This document shows positions 47,002-56,461 of a stretch of 64,000 nt of DNA, piece after piece. Where the stretch lies: contig NC_014230.1 of NCBI RefSeq assembly GCF_000196315.1, positions 1,260,001-1,324,000 of the forward strand, written 5' to 3'. The translations under genes were made by a program, and so were the position numbers. Source of the stretch: Croceibacter atlanticus HTCC2559 (lineage in GTDB: Bacteria > Bacteroidota > Bacteroidia > Flavobacteriales > Flavobacteriaceae). Below the pieces are notes generated by a model. It saw nothing but the letters and a program-made list of their open reading frames with translations. It was not told the origin of the DNA and ran no database searches. The stretch's first letter is position 1; each line of letters opens with the position of its first letter.

Positions 47002-47526
47002 ATGTATCAGAAGTATAAAAATGTAGAGCTTGTTAAACCAAGCGGATTAGAGTTAAAAGATCGTTTAGTAGGCGTACAACGTGTAACTAAAGTTACTAAA
47101 GGTGGTAGAGCATTCGGTTTTTCTGCAATTGTAGTTGTAGGAGATGAATCTGGTGTTGTAGGACAAGGTTTAGGAAAATCTAAAGAAGTTTCTGAAGCTA
47201 TTTCTAAAGCAGTAGAAGATGCAAAGAAAAACTTAGTACGTATTCCTCTTAATAAAGGAACACTACCACACGAGCAAAAGGGTAAATATGGTGGAGCTAG
47301 AGTATTGCTTATGCCTGCAGCAACCGGTACAGGAGTAATTGCTGGTGGTGCAATACGTGCAGTATTAGAAGCAGTTGGTGTACATGATGTATTATCAAAG
47401 AACCAAGGTTCATCAAACCCACATAACGTGGTAAAAGCAACTTTTGATGCATTATTACAATTACGTAGTGCAGATACAATTGCAAAACAACGTGGTGTCT
47501 CTTTAGACAAAGTATTTAACGGATAA
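47002..47526 (+). CDS. rpsE: 30S ribosomal protein S5
   Basis: S5 (174 residues) contributes to accuracy near the mRNA entry. The double-stranded RNA-binding part contains [21 protein letters not shown], and the second domain includes the [17 protein letters not shown] motif. It is full length and followed by rpmD after 12 bases. Confidence 0.98.
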   Translation: MYQKYKNVELVKPSGLELKDRLVGVQRVTKVTKGGRAFGFSAIVVVGDESGVVGQGLGKSKEVSEAISKAVEDAKKNLVRIPLNKGTLPHEQKGKYGGARVLLMPAATGTGVIAGGAIRAVLEAVGVHDVLSKNQGSSNPHNVVKATFDALLQLRSADTIAKQRGVSLDKVFNG

Positions 47527-47538
47527 TTCTTAGGAACA

Positions 47539-47718
47539 ATGGGAAAGATTAAAGTAACCAAAGTAAGAAGCGACATTAAAAGACCAAAAGACCAAAAGCT
47601 TACATTAAGAGCATTGGGTCTTAGAAGAATAGGTCAAGTAGTCGAGCACGAGGATACACCAAACATCCTTGGAATGGTAAATAAAGTGTCTCACTTAGTT
47701 TCTGTAGAAGAAGCATAA
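47539..47718 (+). CDS. rpmD: 50S ribosomal protein L30
   Basis: This short gene of 59 codons encodes L30. The translation starts [13 protein letters not shown], has the family core [19 protein letters not shown] and ends LVSVEEA. It fills the gap between rpsE and rplO in standard order. Confidence 0.96.
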   Translation: MGKIKVTKVRSDIKRPKDQKLTLRALGLRRIGQVVEHEDTPNILGMVNKVSHLVSVEEA

Positions 47719-47728
47719 CACATTACAA

Positions 47729-48181
47729 ATGGAATTACACAAACTAAGACCTGCAGAAGGGTCAGTTAAAAATAAAGCTAAGCGCAAAGGTCGTGGTCAA
47801 GGTACCGGTAAAGGTGGTACTTCAACTCGTGGTCATAAAGGTGCAAAGTCACGTTCAGGATACTCTAAAAAAGTTGGTTTTGAAGGTGGACAAATGCCAT
47901 TACAGCGTCGTGTTCCTAAGTTTGGTTTTACAAACAGAAACCGAGTGGAATACAAAGGAATTAATCTAGATACACTTCAAGAGTATGTTGATTCAGGTCG
48001 CATTACAGATGAAGTAACTTTAGATGTTCTTGTTGAGAATCGTTTGGCAAATAGAAAAGATCTAGTAAAAATTATGGGTCGTGGTGAATTAAAAACAGCA
48101 TTAAAAATATCTGTTCACAAATTCACGAAGACAGCTAAAGATGCTATCGAAAAAGCTGGCGGAGAAGCTACAACCTTATAA
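47729..48181 (+). CDS. rplO: 50S ribosomal protein L15
   Basis: L15 (150 residues) binds 23S rRNA late in assembly. The Gly/Lys/Arg-rich N-terminal extension (KGRGQGTGKGGTSTRGHKG) and the segment FEGGQMPLQRRVPKFGF are characteristic. It lies 10 bases after rpmD and 12 bases before secY. Confidence 0.98.
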   Translation: MELHKLRPAEGSVKNKAKRKGRGQGTGKGGTSTRGHKGAKSRSGYSKKVGFEGGQMPLQRRVPKFGFTNRNRVEYKGINLDTLQEYVDSGRITDEVTLDVLVENRLANRKDLVKIMGRGELKTALKISVHKFTKTAKDAIEKAGGEATTL

Positions 48182-48193
48182 TATATACACCTT

Positions 48194-49537
48194 ATGAAAT
48201 TTATCCAAACTTTAAAAAATATCTGGAAGATTGAGGAACTTAAAAACAGAATCCTTGTAACACTTGGTTTGTTATTAGTTTACCGTTTTGGTGCTCAAGT
48301 TGTTTTACCAGGTATTGATGCTGATCAACTTGGTCAGTTTTCTGGAAATTTTGCAGGTGGCGGTATTGGAGGCCTTTTAGATGCTTTTACTGGAGGTGCA
48401 TTTTCTAATGCTTCAATTTTTGCATTAGGTATTATGCCTTACATTTCAGCATCTATTGTTGTACAGTTAATGGGTATTGCTATACCTTACTTACAAAAGC
48501 TTCAAAAGGATGGAGAAAGCGGAAGACGTAAAATTAATCAAATTACAAGATGGTTAACAATTGCAATATGTTTGGTGCAAGCACCAGGTTATTTAGCAAG
48601 TTTACCAGCATTAGGTGTGCCAACAGAAGCCTTTGTATTAGGATTAACATTCCAATTTTACTTTACATCTGTTATTATCTTAGTTACAGGAACAATATTT
48701 GCAATGTGGCTAGGTGAAAAAATTACAGATAAGGGTATAGGAAATGGTATATCATTATTAATTATGGTTGGTATTATTGCTACTCTACCACAAGCATTTG
48801 CACAAGAATGGGTGTCTAGAGTAAATCAATCTAACGGTGGTCTAATAATGATCCTTATAGAGCTAGTAATTTGGTTCTTTATCATATTTGCTTCAGTAAT
48901 GTTAGTAATGGCTGTGCGACAAATTCAAGTACAATATGCTAGAAGAACACAATCTGGAGGATATGAAAAAGATGTTTTTGGTTCACGCCAATTTATACCA
49001 CTAAAATTAAATGCATCTGGTGTAATGCCTATCATTTTTGCTCAAGCAATTATGTTTATACCAGCAGCAGTAGCAGGATTATCAGAGTCTGAAACGTCTC
49101 AAGGTGTTGCAGCAGCATTTAGTGATATCTTCGGATTTTGGTATAATTTAGTATTTGCGTTATTAATCATTGTATTTACGTACTTTTACACCGCAATTAC
49201 AGTACCTACTAATAAGATTGCAGATGATTTAAAGAGAAGTGGAGGTTTCATACCAGGAATAAGACCTGGAACAGAAACTTCTGAATACTTAGACAAGATT
49301 ATGTCTCAAATTACACTTCCAGGATCTATTTTCCTTGCACTAATTGCTATTTTTCCAGCAATTGTAGGAGGATTATTAGGTATTCAACAAGGTTGGGCAT
49401 TGTTCTTTGGAGGAACATCACTATTAATTATGGTTGGTGTTGCAATAGATACAATGCAGCAAATAAACTCGTACTTGTTGAACAGGCATTATGACGGGTT
49501 AATGAAAACAGGTAAGAATAGAAAAGCAGTAGCATAA
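48194..49537 (+). CDS. secY: Protein translocase subunit SecY
   Basis: SecY (447 residues) is the channel of the Sec translocon, with ten predicted membrane helices. Recognisable parts are the plug-region start GGGIGGLLDAFTGGAFSNASIFALGIMPYI, followed by the loop DGESGRRKINQITRW and the C-terminal cytosolic loop with PTNKIADDLKRSGGFIPGIRPG. Its place after rplO is conserved. The genes that often follow in other bacteria, adk and map, are absent, and infA comes 3 bases later. Confidence 0.98.
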   Translation: MKFIQTLKNIWKIEELKNRILVTLGLLLVYRFGAQVVLPGIDADQLGQFSGNFAGGGIGGLLDAFTGGAFSNASIFALGIMPYISASIVVQLMGIAIPYLQKLQKDGESGRRKINQITRWLTIAICLVQAPGYLASLPALGVPTEAFVLGLTFQFYFTSVIILVTGTIFAMWLGEKITDKGIGNGISLLIMVGIIATLPQAFAQEWVSRVNQSNGGLIMILIELVIWFFIIFASVMLVMAVRQIQVQYARRTQSGGYEKDVFGSRQFIPLKLNASGVMPIIFAQAIMFIPAAVAGLSESETSQGVAAAFSDIFGFWYNLVFALLIIVFTYFYTAITVPTNKIADDLKRSGGFIPGIRPGTETSEYLDKIMSQITLPGSIFLALIAIFPAIVGGLLGIQQGWALFFGGTSLLIMVGVAIDTMQQINSYLLNRHYDGLMKTGKNRKAVA

Positions 49538-49540
49538 ATT

Positions 49541-49756
49541 ATGGCAAAACAACCGCCGATAGAACAAGACGGAACAATAATAGAAGCACTTTCGAACGCG
49601 ATGTTTCGTGTAGAGTTAGAAAATGAGCATGTGGTAACGGCTCATATATCTGGAAAGATGCGTATGCACTACATAAAATTATTACCAGGAGATAAAGTAA
49701 AATTAGAAATGAGCCCTTACGATTTAACAAAGGCTCGTATAACTTATAGATACTAA
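49541..49756 (+). CDS. infA: Translation initiation factor IF-1
   Basis: IF-1 (71 residues) is a single OB-fold that binds the ribosomal A site during initiation. The core reads [20 protein letters not shown] and [25 protein letters not shown], close to the family consensus. It is directly behind secY and before rpmJ. Confidence 0.97.
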   Translation: MAKQPPIEQDGTIIEALSNAMFRVELENEHVVTAHISGKMRMHYIKLLPGDKVKLEMSPYDLTKARITYRY

Positions 49757-49765
49757 ACATTCATT

Positions 49766-49882
49766 ATGAAAGTTAGAGCATCCATTAAAAAGAGAAGTGC
49801 CGACTGCAAAATTGTACGCAGAAAAGGCAGATTGTACGTGATTAACAAAAAGAATCCTAGATTCAAACAAAGACAAGGATAA
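49766..49882 (+). CDS. rpmJ: 50S ribosomal protein L36, zinc-free form
   Basis: This 38-codon gene fits the L36 family at both ends ([10 protein letters not shown] and NPRFKQRQG). The usual zinc ligands (three Cys and one His) are mostly replaced; only Cys14 remains, in [11 protein letters not shown]. This is the zinc-independent version. It lies between infA and rpsM with short gaps. Confidence 0.95.
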   Translation: MKVRASIKKRSADCKIVRRKGRLYVINKKNPRFKQRQG

Positions 49883-49884
49883 TT

Positions 49885-50259
49885 ATGGCAAGAATTGCAG
49901 GTGTTGATATACCAAAACAAAAGCGAGGAGTTATAGCATTAACCTATATCTTCGGAATTGGCAGAAGTAGAGCCCAAGAAGTTCTTAAGAATGCTAATGT
50001 AAGTGAAGACAAAAAAGTATCAGACTGGAATGATGAGGAAATCAGTAGAATTCGTCAGCAGGTAGGTCAGTTCACTATTGAAGGTGAATTACGTACAGAA
50101 GTGTCTTTAAGCATTAAGCGTTTAATGGATATTGGTTGTTATCGTGGTATTCGCCACAGAAGTGGTTTACCATTACGTGGTCAGCGTACTAAGAACAACT
50201 CTCGTACTCGTAAAGGAAAACGTAAAACTGTTGCTAACAAGAAGAAGGCAACTAAATAA
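49885..50259 (+). CDS. rpsM: 30S ribosomal protein S13
   Basis: S13 (124 residues) contacts the P-site tRNA and the large subunit. It starts [19 protein letters not shown] and has the conserved [19 protein letters not shown] stretch with a basic tail ending KKKATK. It follows rpmJ by 2 bases. Confidence 0.98.
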   Translation: MARIAGVDIPKQKRGVIALTYIFGIGRSRAQEVLKNANVSEDKKVSDWNDEEISRIRQQVGQFTIEGELRTEVSLSIKRLMDIGCYRGIRHRSGLPLRGQRTKNNSRTRKGKRKTVANKKKATK

Positions 50260-50268
50260 TAAGTAGTA

Positions 50269-50682
50269 ATGGCAAAACAAGTAAAAGGTAAAGCTGGTGC
50301 AGCTAAAGCCAAAGCTAGAAAACGTAAAGTTGCTGTTGAAGCATTTGGAGAAGCACATATCTCTGCATCTTTCAACAACATTATCGTTTCTTTAACCAAT
50401 AAGAAAGGTGATGTAATCTCTTGGTCTTCTGCAGGTAAGATGGGCTTTAGAGGATCTAAGAAAAACACTCCTTACGCTGCTCAATTAGCAGCAGAAGATG
50501 CAAGTGGTGTTGCTCATGAAGCTGGTTTACGTAAAGTAAAAGTATATGTGAAAGGTCCTGGAAATGGTAGAGAATCTGCTATCCGTTCTATTCACAATGC
50601 AGGAATTGAAGTAACAGAAATTATTGATGTTACTCCAATGCCTCACAATGGTTGTCGTCCACCAAAAAGACGTCGAGTTTAA
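50269..50682 (+). CDS. rpsK: 30S ribosomal protein S11
   Basis: S11 (137 residues) lies on the 30S platform near the mRNA exit. It has an extended Lys/Ala-rich start and the core [21 protein letters not shown]. It ends [20 protein letters not shown]-like (here [10 protein letters not shown]). It is followed by an 85-base spacer before rpsD. Confidence 0.98.
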   Translation: MAKQVKGKAGAAKAKARKRKVAVEAFGEAHISASFNNIIVSLTNKKGDVISWSSAGKMGFRGSKKNTPYAAQLAAEDASGVAHEAGLRKVKVYVKGPGNGRESAIRSIHNAGIEVTEIIDVTPMPHNGCRPPKRRRV

Positions 50683-50694
50683 TAAATATCAATA

Positions 50695-50754
50695 GTAAAA
50701 GACCTAAGACTGTCGAAGGATTAACTTTAGACCTTAATTCATAGTCTCTTTTAC
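50695..50754 (+). promoter_or_regulatory. Candidate folded leader of rpsD
   Basis: GTAAAAGAC (50695-50703) can pair with GTCTCTTTTAC (50744-50754) with a two-base bulge, closing a loop of about 40 bases that contains further complementary pieces (AAGG/CCTT). It fills most of the gap before rpsD. S4 regulates its own operon in other bacteria through a leader structure, so this is a candidate site. Confidence 0.4.
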
Positions 50755-50767
50755 ACAAACTTTAGAA

Positions 50768-51373
50768 ATGGCAAGATATACTGGTCCAAAAACTAAGATA
50801 GCTCGTAAATTTGGCGAAGCTATTTTCGGAGAAGATAAATCTTTTGAAAAAAGAAATTATCCTCCAGGTCAACACGGTAATAACCGTCGTCGTGGCAAAA
50901 AATCTGAGTACGCTATACAATTAGCAGAAAAGCAAAAAGCAAAATATACTTACGGTATATTAGAGCGTCAATTTAGAGGATTATTTAAGAAAGCAACAGC
51001 TGCAACAGGTATTACTGGTGAGGTGTTGTTACAACTTTGTGAGTCTCGTCTAGATAACGTTGTTTACCGTATGGGAATTTCTCCTTCTCGTCCAGGTGCT
51101 AGACAATTAGTATCACACAGACACATAACTGTAAATGGTGAGTTAGTAAATATTCCTTCTTACCAACTTAAAGCTGGTGATGTTGTAGGTGTAAGAGAGA
51201 AATCTAAATCTTTAGATGCTATCCAATCATCTTTATCAAACAACTCTACTGTTTACGAATGGATAACTTGGAATAACGAAAAGAAAGAAGGTACTTACGT
51301 AAGTGTGCCAGGAAGAGTTCAGATTCCAGAGAACATTAATGAGCAATTCATCGTCGAATTATACTCTAAATAA
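50768..51373 (+). CDS. rpsD: 30S ribosomal protein S4
   Basis: S4 (201 residues) starts 30S assembly and, in several bacteria, represses its own operon. It starts [18 protein letters not shown], has the S4 RNA-binding domain (about 93-160, [32 protein letters not shown]) and lacks the zinc-binding Cys cluster. It lies between two structured spacers, before rpoA. Confidence 0.98.
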   Translation: MARYTGPKTKIARKFGEAIFGEDKSFEKRNYPPGQHGNNRRRGKKSEYAIQLAEKQKAKYTYGILERQFRGLFKKATAATGITGEVLLQLCESRLDNVVYRMGISPSRPGARQLVSHRHITVNGELVNIPSYQLKAGDVVGVREKSKSLDAIQSSLSNNSTVYEWITWNNEKKEGTYVSVPGRVQIPENINEQFIVELYSK

Positions 51374-51384
51374 TATTTAATCCA

Positions 51385-51432
51385 TTGGTATTGGGCCAAA
51401 GGGTTTTTAAGTATTCTTCAAACTTTTAAACC
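51385..51432 (+). promoter_or_regulatory. Candidate folded leader of rpoA
   Basis: Two hairpins fit in the 95-base gap before rpoA. The first is TTGG/CCAA (51385-51388 with 51396-51399). The second is GGTTT-TT-AAG / CTT-TT-AAACC (51402-51411 with 51423-51432), with a symmetrical T-T internal loop. Their role is unknown; no T-run follows, so they do not look like a terminator. Confidence 0.35.
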
Positions 51433-51468
51433 GCGCAACCTAATAACAATTAAAACGAAGACACAAAA

Positions 51469-52461
51469 ATGGCAATATTAAATTTTCAGAAGCCCGATAA
51501 AGTAATCATGATTGATTCAACCGATTTCGAAGGTAAATTCGAATTTCGTCCGTTGGAGCCTGGTTATGGTTTAACAGTAGGTAATGCACTAAGACGTGTA
51601 TTATTATCTTCTTTAGAAGGTTTCGCAATTTCTTCTGTACGTGTTGAAGGTGTAGATCATGAATTTTCTACAATTTCAGGTGTTGTTGAAGATGTAACTG
51701 AAATCATATTAAATTTAAAACAAGTACGTTTTAAAAGACAAATTGACGAAGTAGACAATGAAACTGTAACTATGAATATTTCTGGTCAAGAGCAGTTAAC
51801 TGCTGGTGATTTTCAGAAATTCATTTCAGGATTCCAAGTATTGAATCCAGATATGGTAATTTGTAATATGGACAAAAAAGTGAACCTTAATATAGAAATT
51901 ACTATAGAAAAAGGACGCGGATATGTACCAGCAGAAGAAAACAAGAAAAGTAACGCACCAATAGGTACAATTTTCACAGATTCTATCTTTACACCTATAA
52001 AAAATGTAAAGTATAGTATTGAAAACTACCGTGTTGAGCAAAAGACAGATTACGAAAAGTTAGTTTTTGAAATCCAAACAGATGGTTCAATCCATCCTAA
52101 AGATGCTTTAACTGAAGCTGCTAAGACTTTAATACATCACTTTATGTTATTTAGTGATGAGCGCATCACCTTAGAGGCAGATGAGATTGCTCAAACTGAA
52201 ACTTATGATGAAGAGTCTTTACATATGCGTCAGTTATTAAAGACTAAGTTAGTAGATATGGATCTTTCTGTACGTGCACTTAATTGCCTTAAAGCTGCAG
52301 AAGTAGATTCATTAGGAGACTTAGTTTCTTATAATAAGAACGATTTAATGAAGTTTAGAAACTTCGGTAAAAAGTCTTTAACAGAATTAGAAGAACTTGT
52401 AAACAACAAGGGACTTAATTTTGGAATGGATCTTTCAAAATATAAATTAGATAAAGATTAG
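51469..52461 (+). CDS. rpoA: DNA-directed RNA polymerase alpha subunit
   Basis: The alpha subunit (330 residues) forms the dimer that seeds RNA polymerase assembly. The N-terminal domain includes [23 protein letters not shown]-like sequence (about 28-50), and the C-terminal domain has [16 protein letters not shown] and [16 protein letters not shown], the helix-hairpin-helix part that meets regulators. It is the only non-ribosomal gene in the alpha part of the cluster. Confidence 0.98.
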   Translation: MAILNFQKPDKVIMIDSTDFEGKFEFRPLEPGYGLTVGNALRRVLLSSLEGFAISSVRVEGVDHEFSTISGVVEDVTEIILNLKQVRFKRQIDEVDNETVTMNISGQEQLTAGDFQKFISGFQVLNPDMVICNMDKKVNLNIEITIEKGRGYVPAEENKKSNAPIGTIFTDSIFTPIKNVKYSIENYRVEQKTDYEKLVFEIQTDGSIHPKDALTEAAKTLIHHFMLFSDERITLEADEIAQTETYDEESLHMRQLLKTKLVDMDLSVRALNCLKAAEVDSLGDLVSYNKNDLMKFRNFGKKSLTELEELVNNKGLNFGMDLSKYKLDKD

Positions 52462-52466
52462 TAATA

Positions 52467-52510
52467 CATCATATTTTGCTCCTTTAAAAATAAGTTGCAG
52501 CAAGATGATG
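52467..52510 (+). promoter_or_regulatory. Candidate folded leader of rplQ
   Basis: CATCAT (52467-52472) pairs with ATGATG (52505-52510) and TTGCT (52476-52480) with AGCAA (52499-52503), making an interrupted stem of eleven pairs that ends 16 bases before the rplQ start. It is a strong fold for a 65-base spacer and may regulate rplQ; there is no T-run. Confidence 0.4.
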
Positions 52511-52526
52511 ATTTAAACAACCTGTC

Positions 52527-52997
52527 ATGAGACACAGAAAAAAAGGAAATCACTTAGGACGTAAAACAGCTCATAGAAAAGCTATGTTAGCTAATATGGC
52601 TTGTTCCCTAATTGAGCACAAAAGAATAAATACAACTGTTGCTAAAGCTAAAGCTTTAAAAATGTTTGTAGAGCCTTTAGTAACAAAATCTAAGGAAGAT
52701 ACTACCCACAGCCGTCGTTTAGTATTTAGTAAATTGCGTAATAAATATGCAGTAACTGAATTATTTAGAGACGTAGCACCAAAAGTAGGAGATCGTCCAG
52801 GTGGTTATACACGTATTATTAAGCTTGGAAACAGACTTGGTGATAACGCTGATATGGCAATGATTGAGTTGGTTGACTTTAATGAGCTTTATACTGCTGG
52901 TAAACCAGAAAAGAAAACTCGTAGAAGTCGTCGTGGTGGAGGTAGCAAAACTGCTGCAGCTGCAACAGAAACTAAAGCAAACAAAGAAGAAGAGTAA
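52527..52997 (+). CDS. rplQ: 50S ribosomal protein L17
   Basis: L17 (156 residues) has the family start [20 protein letters not shown] and the [20 protein letters not shown] block. The body ends near residue 125, and a low-complexity tail of Arg/Gly/Ala/Lys follows, longer than in E. coli but usual for this phylum. It is the last gene of the cluster, followed by a strong terminator. Confidence 0.98.
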   Translation: MRHRKKGNHLGRKTAHRKAMLANMACSLIEHKRINTTVAKAKALKMFVEPLVTKSKEDTTHSRRLVFSKLRNKYAVTELFRDVAPKVGDRPGGYTRIIKLGNRLGDNADMAMIELVDFNELYTAGKPEKKTRRSRRGGGSKTAAAATETKANKEEE

Positions 52998-53024
52998 TAA
53001 TGACTCGACACTTAGTTATATAGG

Positions 53025-53061
53025 AAAAAAGGATAAGTTGAAAAACTTGTCCTTTTTTTTT
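53025..53061 (+). terminator. Terminator of the ribosomal protein cluster
   Basis: AAAAAAGGATAAGTT (53025-53039) pairs with AACTTGTCC and the following T-run (53044-53061) in a long hairpin with a GAAA-type loop. It lies 28 bases after the rplQ stop. Confidence 0.92.
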
Positions 53062-53103
53062 GACTCATATTTAAAACAAACCCAAAACAATATTTGGTTT
53101 TTA

Positions 53104-53111
53104 TATTTTTG
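53104..53111 (+). promoter_or_regulatory. Promoter -7 box of carA
   Basis: TATTTTTG matches TAnnTTTG exactly, just after the cluster terminator and 23 bases before the carA ATG. No TTTG is seen at the ideal -33 distance. Confidence 0.5.
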
Positions 53112-53134
53112 CAAAACTTTAATGAAAACATACT

Positions 53135-54256
53135 ATGAGATATCAAGATCATAAACCCGCATTAATTTTATTGGCAGATGGCACCATTTTTCATGGTAAA
53201 TCTGTAGGAAACGTAGAAGGCACCACTTTTGGCGAAGTGTGCTTTAATACTGGTATGACTGGTTACCAAGAAATCTTTACAGACCCATCTTATTTTGGTC
53301 AGATTATGGTAACTACCAATGCTCATATTGGTAACTACGGTACTTTTTCTGATGATGTAGAAAGTGACGATATTAAAATTGCTGGCTTAGTTTGCCGTAA
53401 TTTTAGTTATAATTTTTCAAGACAACGTAGTGATATGTCTCTTGAGCAGTTTTTAAAAGAAAACAACTTATTATCTATCTCGAACGTAGACACTCGTGCT
53501 CTTGTTGCATACATAAGAGATAATGGCGCTATGAATGCTGTAATTTCAACACGTGTAAATGAAATAGACGCTCTTAAAAAAGAATTGGCAGAAGTTCCTA
53601 CAATGGCTGGTTTAGAGCTTGCATCTAAGGTGTCTACTAAAGAGCCGTATTTTATTGGAGAGAAAGATGCAAAATATAAAATCGCTGCTTTAGACATTGG
53701 AGTAAAGAAAAACATACTTAGAAACTTAGCTAAAAGAGATTGTTACGTTAAGGTTTTTCCATACAATTCTACATACGAGGAGATGAGTAAATTTAATCCA
53801 GACGGATATTTCTTGTCTAATGGACCTGGAGATCCAGAACCATTAAAAGATGCCATAATTTTAGCTAAGATAATTATTGAAAAGAACAAACCTTTGTTTG
53901 GTATTTGTTTAGGGCATCAAGTTATAGGATTGGCAATTGGAGTTTCAACCTATAAAATGCATAATGGTCATCGTGGAATAAATCATCCTATTAAAAACCT
54001 TACTTCGGGTAAAGGAGAAATTACATCTCAAAACCATGGGTTCGCGATTAATATTGAGGAAGCAGAAAATCATCCAGATATCGAAGTTACTCATCGCCAT
54101 CTCAATGATAATACTATTGCAGGCTTAAAACATAAATCTAAAAACTGCTTTTCTGTACAATACCATCCAGAAGCAAGTCCAGGTCCAAATGACGCGACAT
54201 ATTTGTTTGATGATTTTATTACATTAATAGAAAATTCAAAACCAGTAACTGCTTAA
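53135..54256 (+). CDS. carA: Carbamoyl-phosphate synthase small subunit
   Basis: CarA (373 residues) splits glutamine and passes ammonia to CarB, for arginine and pyrimidine synthesis. The N-terminal domain (about 1-150) includes the FNTGMTGYQEIFTDPSY signature. The class I amidotransferase domain has the nucleophile Cys258 in GICLGHQ, with His344 and Glu346 in YHPEASPGP. carB is not adjacent, so the subunits are encoded separately. It has its own -7 box after the cluster terminator. Confidence 0.97.
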   Translation: MRYQDHKPALILLADGTIFHGKSVGNVEGTTFGEVCFNTGMTGYQEIFTDPSYFGQIMVTTNAHIGNYGTFSDDVESDDIKIAGLVCRNFSYNFSRQRSDMSLEQFLKENNLLSISNVDTRALVAYIRDNGAMNAVISTRVNEIDALKKELAEVPTMAGLELASKVSTKEPYFIGEKDAKYKIAALDIGVKKNILRNLAKRDCYVKVFPYNSTYEEMSKFNPDGYFLSNGPGDPEPLKDAIILAKIIIEKNKPLFGICLGHQVIGLAIGVSTYKMHNGHRGINHPIKNLTSGKGEITSQNHGFAINIEEAENHPDIEVTHRHLNDNTIAGLKHKSKNCFSVQYHPEASPGPNDATYLFDDFITLIENSKPVTA

Positions 54257-54264
54257 GGCGAAAA

Positions 54265-54340
54265 CGTTATAGGTTAAAGCCTATAAAAAATAGTTATTTT
54301 AAAGATCCTTTTCTGTAATTTTCAGAAAAATAGAACCTAT
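54265..54340 (+). other. Spacer between carA and eno with two hairpins
   Basis: A TTATAGG/CCTATAA hairpin lies shortly after the carA stop and could be a weak terminator. TTTTCTG (54309-54315) / CAGAAAA (54323-54329) lies in the eno leader. Neither is followed by a clear T-run, so the two genes may be partly co-transcribed. Confidence 0.35.
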
Positions 54341-54342
54341 AA

Positions 54343-55632
<1,290 letters not shown>

Positions 55633-55672
55633 TGCAAATACGACGATTGAGCGTGTTATAATGACACAATAG

Positions 55673-55711
55673 AAAAAGGCTTTCCGTAAGTATGAGGAAA
55701 GCCTTTTTTTT
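55673..55711. terminator. Bidirectional terminator between eno and the T9SS protein gene
   Basis: The hairpin AAAAAGGCTTTCC / GGAAAGCCTTTTT has a 10-base loop and T-runs in both directions. It serves eno on the plus strand and the convergent minus-strand gene that ends at 55727. Confidence 0.92.
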
Positions 55712-55726
55712 AGCTAAAGAAAGGCT

Positions 55727-56458
55727 TTAGCGTTTTACTAATTTTATAACTTCACGATGACCTTCCGTGTTATTTACATCTACAAGATATAGTCCTGATG
55801 GTAATGAGGATACATCTATTATTTCATTCTTGGAAATATTGTCCTTTTGCAAGATCCGTTTTCCTTTAATATTATATATAGTCAAACTAGAAATTGAAGA
55901 CGGCATCTCATTTATAATGTGAAACACATCTTCCGCAGGATTAGGAAATATGGTAATTTGTTGTCCTGCATTATCCTCAACTCCAAGTGCTGCACTGTTA
56001 TAAAAGGCCTGATCGCCGTTCTCGTTGGTGATAGTGAGCATCATTGTGCCATCATCTCCAGTAACAATGTTATAAGAAAATGTATTATTGGAGGTATCGT
56101 TATGTGTAAGCCAAAAATCATTGTAGTACATACCTTCATAATTTTGATTATCTTCATTAAAACATTGATTAGTAGAGCCTCCCCAGCTTCCTATCGTTGT
56201 GAATTCCGAGCTTGTTGAAGAAAATTCATATACGACACTTATAAATGAACAAAACACAACAACTAACTCACTGACTTCTGAATCATAAAATTCAATTTGA
56301 GAATCTGAACCCTCACCATTCTCAAAAGGAGGATAATAATTTAAATTATCGAGTGTTATATGATCTAAAGTCCATTCTTTGTCAAGAAGCTGCGAGTCTT
56401 GGGCTTGAGCATAATATAAAGTAGTTAGTAAAAAAAATAATATGATTAAGGTTTTCAT
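55727..56458 (-). CDS. Secreted protein with T9SS type A sorting domain
   Basis: This 243-residue protein has a signal peptide (about 1-19, ending QAQ). A middle region (about 22-150) resembles small lipocalin-like domains of exported flavobacterial proteins (DKEWTLDHITLDNLNYYPP). The C-terminal sorting domain runs from IFPNPAEDVFHI to the basic end IKLVKR. It should be secreted by T9SS. It lies 3 bases after the S8 protease gene and is likely co-transcribed with it, so it may be a partner or inhibitor of the protease; this is a guess. Confidence 0.82.
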   Translation of the reverse strand: MKTLIILFFLLTTLYYAQAQDSQLLDKEWTLDHITLDNLNYYPPFENGEGSDSQIEFYDSEVSELVVVFCSFISVVYEFSSTSSEFTTIGSWGGSTNQCFNEDNQNYEGMYYNDFWLTHNDTSNNTFSYNIVTGDDGTMMLTITNENGDQAFYNSAALGVEDNAGQQITIFPNPAEDVFHIINEMPSSISSLTIYNIKGKRILQKDNISKNEIIDVSSLPSGLYLVDVNNTEGHREVIKLVKR

Positions 56459-56461
56459 AAC

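Noticed and set aside
47007-47576. A 189-codon minus-strand frame across rpsE and the rpmD start
   Set aside because: It is antisense to two certain ribosomal protein genes and resembles nothing.
52864-53154. A 96-codon frame from the end of rplQ through its terminator into carA
   Set aside because: It crosses a strong terminator and a promoter; chance frame.
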